Source: Mactromeris polynyma
Taxonomy: Eukaryota > Mollusca > Bivalvia > Venerida > Mactridae
DNA: 64,000 nt
Assembly: GCA_032209605.1 (NCBI GenBank)
Contig: JASFXZ010000038.1
Span: 4,402,001 to 4,466,000, forward strand
Reading direction: 5' to 3'
This document shows positions 39,691-51,600 of this stretch, in pieces. Each line of letters begins with the position of its first letter. Within the stretch, counting starts at the first letter, position 1. The notes beneath the pieces are model-generated. The model saw only the letters and a program-made list of their open reading frames with translations. It ran no database searches and had not been told where the DNA came from. A program made the position numbers and the translations under genes.

Positions 39691-42600
39691 CACTTTGTAA
39701 AGTGAACAATTCTTTGATATGATTATTTTTCAAAGCCCCACCCTTTCAGTCTAGTCAACTCGTGCAAGTGAGATAAATACATTACCACTCCAAATATGGT
39801 TTCTGAATGACACATTCCTGGCCTATTGAAGCTGTTGAAAGATGTATTGTAACAATGTATGACAGGAAGCATGTTTGATTGTGTTAACAGTATTGTTGTT
39901 TACAGATTAAGTGTCCAGATTTTAAGGACTTCCTGTCATTATGTTTATGGAGGGTTTTCACTAGGGATCGAATTCTTTCAACAAGTAATATTCTATCTGT
40001 GGTAATCTATGATGTGCATTGTTTTATACTTTCTTTGACACCAGAGGTAATTGCTATTTTTGTTACCTATAATTGGATAAGTTTGAGTATTTATTTAATC
40101 TTTATTTTTGTCACATCTATATACATGTACATTCTACAATAACGTTATTAAGTCTACCTGTTGCTTTTGAGTCGAGATGTCAGTATGCGATAAAAACCGG
40201 GTGGGTGATGAGCTACTTTCGTTTTGCAGTATACAAATGAGTACATTTAAGTGGGTTGTACAACTATTTTTCTTTGCAGTATAGAAATATTTTAAATATG
40301 CTTGAGGGTCTATATTGTCAACTGTGTCTGGACATTATCATCTATGATTGACTAATTTATAAGAATTAGGGTGTTGTCAGTTTATGTCATATTGACGTAC
40401 GTTCTGTGCGTATACAAATATACAGTTTGAAGTTTCTATCGTCTGAAATTTTTGTTCTGATCTCAAAATTGATTAAGTGAAATTTTTGACATCGATTGAG
40501 ATGGTTTTGTGGTAGATGGTTCTTGCTTGTCTTGTTGAAGTGATATTTTCCATTTGTGAAATGGTTGGAGTTTAAACGAAGATAACCAGTTATGGGTAAA
40601 ATATTTTTTTTATGTAATCATTGTGTAGCAGTAAATTAGTGATTCGTTTCAAGATATATTATGTCAATACTTATCAGGATCAAAGAAGTAAATTGTTATT
40701 TCTATTGCACACCAAATACCTCCTCAGGACATTGAACTGTTGATCTACTGATATGTTTTGCTATTGTGGTGTCAGAATGTATGTGTCTTTGAATTTAATG
40801 AGGCTTGTATATATGTTTGTATGTAACCTTAATATGAACAAACAGAATGTGGTGTGATCAAAGTAATGAATTGTGTATCATTGTGAAATATTTATTATAC
40901 ATATTCTTTTTTACTGACTTGGCCGCCGTGTCCGACCGCTTACAGATGCAAAAATATAGGGAGCTAGGTGGCCTGAGCAGCCATGTTGGCCCTTTTACAG
41001 ACCCGGCATTTTACAGGGGCACATATGTGAAAAGCAAGGGGGTCTGAGCTATATTTGGTCAGTCTCATTCATATAGTGCATACTTGTATTAAGTCTGTTA
41101 ATATTTACGCTCTATATGACAGGGACTGACCAAAAATTGTTTTAAAGGCCCTTTTGGTAACAGAAAAAGATGCGACCATCATAGGGTGATAAGTTATCTA
41201 CCATGGTTTTGTGTTTGAACTAGGGTGCAGCTAGCTAGATGCTGTAACTGAAAACAATAAGAGGATGACACATACTGTCTTATCAGGACCCAGCCTCTTG
41301 TTTGTGTAACAAATCTATGTATTGTATGTATTACTGTCTGAAAAGTCTGGTCCGAACGGCTCACGCCATACAAACTGATATTTTTGTTGAAGAGATTTAA
41401 GATTGTGTGAACATGAACCGCTTTTGAAAGTTAAGATTTACAGTCTGAATTCTTGTATAAATTATTTCTTTCATAGTATACATGTACATTATAAATCATT
41501 TATATGTAAACTTGATATGATATGTTCAGCATAGTTTTGCATAATGACTTAGCTATTTGTTCAAGCTTGACAGTCTCTGAATTCAACTTAAATAGCAGCG
41601 TATTTATTCAGAAGCAATTTCACGTTTGTGCAACATATTAAATATATTATTCAAGTATTTTACACATTTTTACTATAATTATAAACAGTTTTCCCACCAA
41701 GGAAGAAACAGGTTTTTGCAAACGCATGAATAACTTTGATAATGTTTATATAGTTGTCACATCTTTCGTGTTTTAAGATATGTTTTCTTTTGTCACGCCG
41801 TGTTAATGTTAGTTTCAGTCTGTCTGGTTTTGTGTACGTTAAACTTTACAACAGGGTCTGTTTAAAGATGCCTGACAGATTTGGTGAAAAAATCAAATCA
41901 TGTCAGGTAATACTCGGGGATACTCATGATTAGAAGAGGAAGATACTGTTTGGTGTTTGTTCCATCAGCATTTTTGATTGTTAAACTTTATGACAGTTTT
42001 GGTCAAAGAATGTCTGACTCATCTGGTAAAATATCAATAAAAGGGATACGGTATTCATTGAAAGAAGATTTTTTCTGTCAGAATTTTACGATTTGTGGAC
42101 AGTTTGGTATATTTGTCGAACATGTCTAGTAAAAATCAGTTGGGTCTGGTAAAACGTCAGTGTATTTACTATAAATGCAAAATTAATTGATGTTTCATAT
42201 ATCATTAGGTGCAGCCGTACTAACATGGTTTTGCTATTTGCATATCAACGTTGTGTAAACCAATCAAATCTTATGTTAACCACCAAGGCAATTTCTCTTC
42301 AACCGAACAACGTTTGTAACCTTGATGCGGATTGGTTAACCTTTCGATATAGGGTACATTACCGTACCGAAATCCACTGAATTTCGCAAAAATTAAGAAT
42401 AACTGGCGAAATAAAGAATTAGATAGAATGTTCAGTCTGGTATAGGTCCATTCGTATTGAATCATTTTGCTGTAATAGATATGGTGAATGTGACAATTGT
42501 GTTTGGTAACCGATATGTGTATATTGAAGGTTTTAGATGTTAGATATCGGGTGTGGATGGACAACGTTTGGGTTTGGTTACGTAATGGATTATCCCTCTA

Positions 42601-45600
42601 CACATTCTCACTTTGAGTTTACAATCTAATCAGATATAAAAGCAGAGATTCAGCAATCGTATACATGTATGATTCAGATCAGACATACGATAACACGAAA
42701 CATTCTTAATCAGGACGATTACAAGTGTTGGGCAATGTTATGATTTGAGGAATGTATAATACCGTTTCAATAAATCCTGTTTGATGTGCTTGTCACAATA
42801 TTCAGTAAGGCCTGTACATCATCATTGATTAGAGACATAAATATGTAGTGTTATACAACCATAGATATGACTCGGTAGTCCACTTATTCGAGCCATACCC
42901 AGATAACCTAGACACTAAAATATGTTCAGGATAACCTATAGTTGTGTAACCTGTTACAGGAAGGACGTAAGATTTACCATCATAAACATACTTGTTACAG
43001 CTAGGACAATGTTATGGCTTGTTACAATCTCCGTTAAATTATTCCAGTACACTATTGATAATATTTTAGTTCAAAGTAATAGCAAATCTAAATACTGAAG
43101 ATAATTTACAGTATTGTACTTATGGTACTACAACCATGTAGTACTTATTTCACCAAGGGGAGGCAATCGTATTTGCTATGCAATACATGTACATTTAATC
43201 ATAACATTTTTTAACTTTCGTGTTCAGCTGTATCAAATTCTACAGTTTATGTCAATTGTCTACTGTTGTTTCCTGGTTTGGACATGGACACTACTGGTGT
43301 TCTCTTATATTGGTGGGGGGGGGGTCATAAATTATTACGTGGGTATAGGCAACATTTACTTTGACAACAATAAATATGAGGATTATTTTGACAAATTCTG
43401 TCTGGGATGGATTTCCAGGTTGGGTTGGTTATACGCTTCCGTGACATTGGCTGCAGTCATGTCCTCCACGTTTGAAGGAGTTGCAAGTTGCTTGCAGAAG
43501 AACAGGTTTAAGTACCGATTGATAATTATTTCCAGGAAAACTGGTTAGAAAAATGGTTAGGTCAACTAAATGCCACCATATATGACAGAAGAAATATCGA
43601 AAAACGGTTTAAAACCTGAAGAACAACCAAACAAAAATGTTGTTGAAAAGTTGATTCATTGAGTTTTCCTCTATTATATATAGGGTTTGAAATAAATGTT
43701 CAAGCAGTATACTTTGTATAAAGTTGAATACAAATGTATACTGATTTAATTTTGTGTCTTACTCCTATGATATTGGTTACCCACATAACTTGAACAGTCC
43801 ACTAAGTGGTACATGTAGTTCCTGCCTGTACAACTGTGTTTGTCAAACATTGTCAACAAAAGTTTGGTTGTTAAGTATACAGATGTCCTCATCCAAGGAT
43901 ACACTTTCCCTTGACAAATACATTCCTTAACAGTCTAGTAGGGAAGAAATTCATTGTGTTTAGTACTTTATGTATGAATAAACAGTTCCCAGGCATAAAC
44001 TTCATGTACAGCCTATAATGGCAATCATCGCTCTCGTCACTCTTCCCCCCCTCCCGAATTTCCTTGTCCTACAATAATCTATATTTTGTCTTCCATCCCG
44101 TTTTGTGTGGAGCATATGTCCTAGAACATATATGAAACTTCAGGAAAAATGGTCCTGCTGAGTTTTTTCATTTTTTCTGCAGATTTTTCTTGGTTCGTGG
44201 GAGACCTTAGTTGTCTGATAATATAAAGCTTCTATGTTTATTGATGTTATGCTGAATTATCCTTAAAATTCTTCATAAATTACAAGAATAATCACATTTA
44301 GCTAGTAGTGTGGCCCCCTATTCAGCCCCTTTTATGTTCCTTTAATGGAACTCTTGCTACAGTAAGGAATACCAGTACTGATAATCCATGTATTTAAACA
44401 CATTTTTCCATACCCATTGTTGACCTTATTCTGAACTCGAAAGAAAGTATTACTGTTTCTATGGGAAGATTTTGTTAAATAAAGATAATAATGGTGTAAT
44501 AAAGTCGCTCATAAATTTCACAAATGTTTTCCTTTTTATGCCAATACAAAAATATCCCTCAGGCCTGTTATGTTTTTATTGCATTTTAATGTTTTATGTT
44601 GAATTAGCTATTTAAATTTATGTCAATAAAGAAAGGTTAATTGAATCCTCTATGAAATAGCCTGTCAAACCTGATGGAATGATATTCTGCAGATGACCCC
44701 TATTGTCTATGGGGACAGAATAATGACTCATAGGTGCCTCATTCAGACTGAAAGCTCTTTCTGATCAATAACTTGAGAATAATTCCTGGGCGGTCAAACT
44801 TTACAGGATGGTTGTCTTTTAAGTCAGTTGATCCCTATTTTGGGATGTCTGTAGATCTAAGGTCACTGAATCATAAACTGTAACCCACTTACATTTGATA
44901 GGCTGTAATGGGGCCGGCTCACTTTTTCTATAAACATTTGTTTTTAATTTCTTTGTAAGTTTGTTTTGAAATGATTAATATTTGCTATGCAATACATTGA
45001 ATCGTACCATTTCTTAATTTTCATGTTTCGCCTTCTTAAATTGCGGAGTTTATGTCAAAATATGGGGCTGAGATATGAAGGTAGTTGGTCAATGTTATAA
45101 TGTCATTTATTTTGGTCATGATAGCCATTTCAGAGGCCAGGTAAATAATATCTACAGCTGATCAGTTCGAGGTAAAATTAAATGCAAAACCTTACTGAGT
45201 TCAGTCACATTATGTTAATAATGGTCCACTGTTAAAATATATTTTATTTTTCTCCTGTGTTTCTGAGGTTTTAAGTATGACGTCATTTAAATTGTATTTG
45301 ATTTCTTCATCTTGATTGAGAAAATATGAGGTTACATCACTGTTGTATTGACATTTTAGAGAAGTTTGACAAGAATTTATATATTTAAATTGTATTATGT
45401 CTTGATTTGATGTGGAATTCAAATAATGTTTCACCAGTTATACAAGCTGAATCTACACATTTGTTTAAATGTGTCTGTTTCCATGGTAACAATATTGGGT
45501 TTGAAATTAAATGTTTTTGTTTTCTAACAGTAAATTAATTTCTTGAAAGCTCTGTATCGCCACGTATTTTTACTTTGCAGTTGACTTGAATTTTATTATC

Positions 45601-48600
45601 AGTATTTTTAGGTTTTCTTGTTGAGAATGGGTGTAAAATAATGTTAAAATTGCAGTAATTAGGAAATTAAGGTGCGAGAGTATCGGGTGCAGTGGTTTAT
45701 CTTAATGGTAAATAATTACAATGCATGCAAAACATTGGAGGTCGTGCAAGTATCTCACGGTCCTTATGGGAAGGGGCTCTGTGTTTTTGAAGCAGTTTTT
45801 GTCATGTACTATTTAAGATATTGTTTGTAAAAAATAAGTTTTCCTCACCATGACAACACTGACAAGGTGCCAGTGATTTTAAGACAAGTTAAAAATTTAC
45901 CACATGGGAACCATTTAACTTTTATACATCTAAATTTTCCCTCATAGTTGCTATGCTATGTAACAAAATGTAACATGTCAAACGATCATAAAAATAATGT
46001 ATTTTAAATTGCCATCACTGTATGAAATACTTACCTGTGTTATTTATAGTTAATGTACAGAATGTATATAACATTTGAACTGACATATTTCATGAGCGAA
46101 AACATTCCTCCAGGTATTACATGTACTTCACAAACATTTAAGTTGTAAATTATTTAAAGCAAATACCATTAGGTCACCACAATCAATGAAGCCCTTGCTT
46201 GTTTTAGGATAAGAATTTAAAATACTTAAAATGCAACAATGTTTGTATAAGTTCATGAATTGTGTAATCCACTTGACCAGCCTTTATTGATTTAATGTTG
46301 AACAATATTTAGAACTGATTGATCTAGTCCGATGGGTGAGGCCAAAAAAAATAATATCTGTGTTTAGGGTAACGGTCTCAAAAATGCTAGGTAGGGTAGG
46401 GACAAAGTTTTTTTTTTTTTTATTTTTTTTTTTTCAAAAACATTTAAAAATCGAAAAAAAATCGAAAAAAAATTCTCCAGGGTTGAAAAAACTCTAGGGT
46501 TGGGATTTTTCGACAGGTAGGGTCGGGTTACCCTTAACACAGATATTTTTTTTTTAGGCCTGACTGATTCTCGTTTTAAAATGTCTCCAAAACTCTGAGA
46601 GCCCAATGATGTGTTAGATACATTGTGCTGTCTTAAATATTTATGCAAACAAAAATGACTTTATTTGGGAGAAAATGAAATATATATATCTCTTTTTAGA
46701 ATTCACTTCTAAAGATTTGTAATCTATGATTCTTACTTTTGGATCAATTTCAGAAATTCTTACAATTCTTTACTTCAAATATAAGACAGTAAAACACATG
46801 AATAAAAATGTGAATAAATCATCTTTTAATAAGTTGTGTTTTTACATTCAGATAAAAAGAATTCTTCCTAGTGGTGCTGCCGCCCATTCTGGACAACTTG
46901 AAGTTGGGGACCGTCTCATTTCGTGTAACGGAACCAGTCTACGAGCACTTACGCAGTCTCATTGCTTAGATATTATTAAAGCTGCCAGTAATTGTGGTGA
47001 TCTACTGTTTGAAGTTATAAGACCAGTTTATACTGGTTCTTCTATGGAAATATCTGTAACTGTGAATAATGGAATAAATAATAGTGCCAGATTCCCGCCA
47101 TACGATCCTTCTCAATACAGCCTGAAATCTCAGAGTTACGATCGCAATGTTGATATCGTTGTGACAAGTGAAAGTGAGGATTACCTAACTGTGAGTGAGG
47201 ACGAATATTCAAAGACTGGAAGACTTGCGAATATTCCGGAAGTAGAAGTAAATGAAGTTTTTGCTACTCACAGTGTGAGATTAGCATATCAAACGCCAAT
47301 AAATACTATCGAAGAAGAATCAACAGAAACTGATACTGAAATTGTGCAAAGTGATGATAATCTTATAGTAGCAAATGATAATATTGAAATAGTTGACTTA
47401 AATAAGGCTAACTCTTCACCGTATCATATTCCACTCAAGAAAGGATTACAAAAAGATTTGTCACATAGGAGTACAGTGTCAATTACTGATAAAGTTCCAA
47501 GGATTGACTTAGATGCCATAACCAATAAAATTGAATCTACTTCAAGGTCACCTCTGCCTAGGTCTGATATTGATCAAGTAAGTCCAAGGTCACCACTACC
47601 TACATCTAATATTGATCAGGTTAGTCCAAGATCGCCATTACCAAGCTCTAATATAGACCAAGTCAGTCCAAGATCGCCTTTACCAAGCTCTAATATAGAC
47701 CAAGTTAGTCCAAGGTCACCATTACCAAGGTCAAATTTAGACCAAGTCAGTCCAAGGTCACCATTACCAAGATCAAATTTAGATCAAATTAAATTAAGTC
47801 CCAGGTCACCAATTTTAAAGTCTCATATTGATCAGATAAGTCCAACATTAGCTGCACAGAAGTCTAATATAGATCAAACTGAGAAAACAGGTCCCAAGTT
47901 ACATCCAAAAATAGACAGTAGGTCATCATCTTCAAAGTCACCAGTTCCACAATCAGATTTAGATAATATAAGCATTAGTTCTTACAATAAGAGGCAGCAG
48001 ATTCCAAAGGATTCTGATAAACAAACATTAGATTTGCCATATAACTACCCTCAAGAATTTGTTAATGAAGAAATACATGTAAGTGACTCTGAAGCCACAA
48101 GATACAACCCTTTGTATGAGGACAGTAATCCTAGTGAATACACTGATTCAGAATCACAGGACATTTATATTGCTTCACCAAGACTAACTGCTAGAATAAA
48201 CAAAGAAAAAGCAGCAGACCGTGTTGAAAATAGTGTTGACTCAGAAAATTTAGATGTTGCTGTACCACCACCATTAGAGTTTTCAGACTATATATCTAAT
48301 ACAGAGAATACTCCTGTAACATTTATTGATGACATTGAAGTTGATGAGGATGAATACAAAAGTGAAGAAAAATATAATTCTAATCATTTAGTTCCAAGTC
48401 AAAGTCATCAATTGAGACAAGAAAATACGTGCTTTGGTTACAATTCAAAAACCGATGATAGTGACCATCCTGACTTTGGTGACACAGATGAAGATGCAGA
48501 ATTAGCATTTAACTCTGAACTCACTGCACCATTTGATATTGTTCTCCAAGAACAAGGAATTTATGATCAGACAAATACGTACTATGAAGAATTAGAAGAG

Positions 48601-51600
48601 GATTCTGAAGTGAATGAAGATATTTTAAAAGTTGTTACAAGTTATGATGATGGTACTGTTGTAATATCGCAGTTTGAACAGGAAAGTGAAAATAAAGAAT
48701 ATAATTACCCAGAGCACTCAGTTGCCCGATTTAACCAACTAACTCCAGACGAAAGCACCAAAATGGACATTAACAGTGAAGCTATGCTTAAGAATGCATT
48801 GGATATGGAGTATGATCAACTCCCTGAAACGGAAAAGTCTAGAATAATGCTAGGTCATTACTCTGAAGGGCAGCTAGGGAATGGTGAAATTGACTTTGAT
48901 GAAAGTTACACTTCCCAACAAGTGGTTGCCACAAATATTGCAAAAGAAATCATTCAGAATGAGCAAGGTGGAAATGGATATTACATGGAATCAGATGATG
49001 AACCTGACGGTTATCCAGATGAAGATGTGCCTGAGGATGCCCCAGATTTGCCACCAATGCCACCACCAATGCCAAATGAAGGACCTCCAGAGTTACCTAA
49101 TAATCCACCACCACAATTCAGTGGGAATGTCTCAGTCAGCGTTGTAACAAATGGAACAAATGGTGTTGCTGCTGATGAGAACTGGAGTTTCAAAGCTAAA
49201 CCAGTGGAAAAGGAACTAATGGAATCAAATGATAGGAGTGATAATGGAAGCAATGATCAAGATGTTATTGTTCCAGTGAAAGTTGTAAGAAAAACGGAAA
49301 TTCCCATTGCTAATGACAAAATAGGACAAGAGGATGATGAAATTATAGTCGCAGTTAGTGCTAAGCGAGAGTATCAATTACCAGCCACATTCTCAGATAA
49401 AGTTCCATTCCCTAGGTCCCCAAGAAAGAACGAGGATGACGAACAACCAACAGTTACCATAAATTCCTCAAAGTCACCTCCTCCAGTACTTCCAAAACCT
49501 AAGAAAAAGATTATTTCTGAAGTAGAAAATGTTCGGGTTATTGAAGAAGAAACTATAGTTCCTACTGTTGCAAAAACAGATAAAGCAAAGCAGTTGGTTA
49601 AAGTTATCAGTGTCGTTAAGGCATTGGCTTTAAATGCCAGAGACAAAGATCCTGATGTTGTTGATAAAATTGAAAAAGTAGATAAAAAGGACAAACCAAA
49701 ATCCTTGTTTAGTGCTGTGATAAAATTAAGTGGAAAATCTGCTGATTCTGTAGAAATGTCTCCACCAAGACATGAACAAATTGTAGCAGATAAAGATAAA
49801 ATTCAGCTGACCAGACAAATTAGTCGCCAAACTTCACCGCCAACTCAGACTGTTGTTGAAGAGGTTAAAGATGTGATAAGAAAACCAGTTGCAAATCAAA
49901 ATGTTTCTGTAAAAGAAAGTAAAAACGATAAGGAAAATTCTCAACCACAGTCTGACAACACAAAACCATTGCTAAAAACAAGCATTACAGTTGAAAAACC
50001 ATCAGTTGTTGAGCAGTCTCCTGCTAAGCAAAATCCTGAAAATTCAGATTCTTTGTCTTCAACAGTTCCTCCATTAAATCTTGAATTTGTGTCTGGTGTT
50101 CCTAATGACTCCGTATCTCCAAAGAGTGATAAGTCAATGTCATCTGGAAGTGACAAATCTGGCGACTTGTCACCCTCATCAAAGTACAAAACAACCATTG
50201 GTGTTCCAAAACCTCAGATTCAGAAACCTGTATCAGATGCTGCCAGCGACTTAAATAAGCAGGTTGATGAAAAGGTTTCAAAACCAAAGGAACCAGAGAG
50301 ACGCAGTCTTGCTCCCACTCCACAAATCAAACCTTTGTCTCAAATTAAACCATTAAGTTTCAATCCAAAATCATTATCACAAACCAGTTCAAGACCTGTG
50401 CAATACAAAACAACCATAAGCACTCTTGGTATAAAACCAGGGTTATCACTCAACAAAACTATTGGTGCCTCACAGAAAGGAGATCATCCAATTAAACGCA
50501 TGGAATCGATGCCATTTGAAGTTTCCATCTTGAAAGGAATTCTGGGTATTGGAATTAAAACAACAATGACACCAGAAGGTCATGTCAAGGTCACAGAAAT
50601 TCTTCCAAATGGTCCAGTTGGTAGAGAGGGGAATATAAAGTAAGTACATGTACATGAAGATGTTTAAATCTCTTTATTAACTTACCTAAAACAGTCACTG
50701 ACTCTGTTCTGATAATCAACCTTTCTTGTGCTCTGTTGTCCTGTTCAGTATTATTTGAATACAATTTGGTGGTTCATGGTCCAGACTCAACTTAATATAG
50801 TCAAACTGCTAGGTAACAAAGTCATGAAAATATCACATATGAATGATGAATATAATGGTTTGTTTGTATCTTAGCACACCAATAAACATTTTTCTCTCAC
50901 ATTGTTAGTTGACATGATCCACAGCAGTTTTTGTGTCTCCGGATTATCAAAGAATAAACATTCCAACAGTGATGAGTTAGACAAATTTTTATGGGAGGAA
51001 ACTGTCAGAATAAATGCTATAGGAATATAAAACTTGTTTAAATAGCTGATACATTTCAGTGTCGAGTGTTTGCAATAGAATGTGAAGATTTTTACCCACT
51101 CCTTTTTGTTAGTTCTAGTATTACATTGTTGATAGTATTTGTTGACTTTTTGATAAAACAATTATAGAAGGGCACTACATTTTGTAATAATACAGGACTA
51201 TTGTGTTCATTCATCGCTCTGTTCCTTTTGTTTGACTGATGAAAACTTACAAGATATATGCAGTGGACTCTCCTTGGCTTGAACTCGTCGGAACTGACCA
51301 ATTTGGTTCAAGTAAAGCGTAGCTCTAGTCAACCAAAGTTGTGTTCAATATATGACTTTTTAATATGCAGCATATATCTACACAAGCATACATATAAACA
51401 TACAGGATAAATGGTATCAATATCAATTCTGAAAAATCGAGTTCATAAACATTGCTCACACTGTATGACTATAAAATTACTAGAATAGTTTATTCTACTC
51501 GTATATGTTTGTTCATGGTCTTATTTCTTTAAGTTTGACAATTGAATCACATGTACAATCATATTGCTAATTATCTATCGACAAACAATTCAAAACGAGT

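Larger units (their letters stand above)
20513..46851 (+). other. Intron 2 (26.3 kb)
   Basis: A GT-AG, phase 0 intron that cuts PDZ2. It carries most of the repeats in the window (listed separately), a transposon ORF fragment on the minus strand and two possible extra plus-strand exons at 40946 and 43228. Segments with nothing supportable: 22200-22990, 23230-23690, 24200-25390, 26510-27820, 28200-28880, 29415-30225, 33815-34525, 37000-39130, 39690-40940, 41050-42210, 42300-43110, 43700-46335. Confidence 0.75.

Noticed and set aside
41926..42129. 67-codon frame near 41926
   Set aside because: It overlaps a diverged tandem duplication (41840-42130) and has no splice or family support.
46364..46648. 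94-codon Lys-rich minus-strand frame
   Set aside because: It lies over the poly-T core of the TIR element at 46339-46561.
46726..46851. ATG at 46726 as the start of a 1,305-residue protein
   Set aside because: The first 42 codons precede a strong acceptor and would leave PDZ2 without its first half, which is supplied by exon 2 in the right phase.
49011..50323. Several minus-strand frames of 70-106 codons
   Set aside because: Shadows of the long plus-strand coding exon 3.
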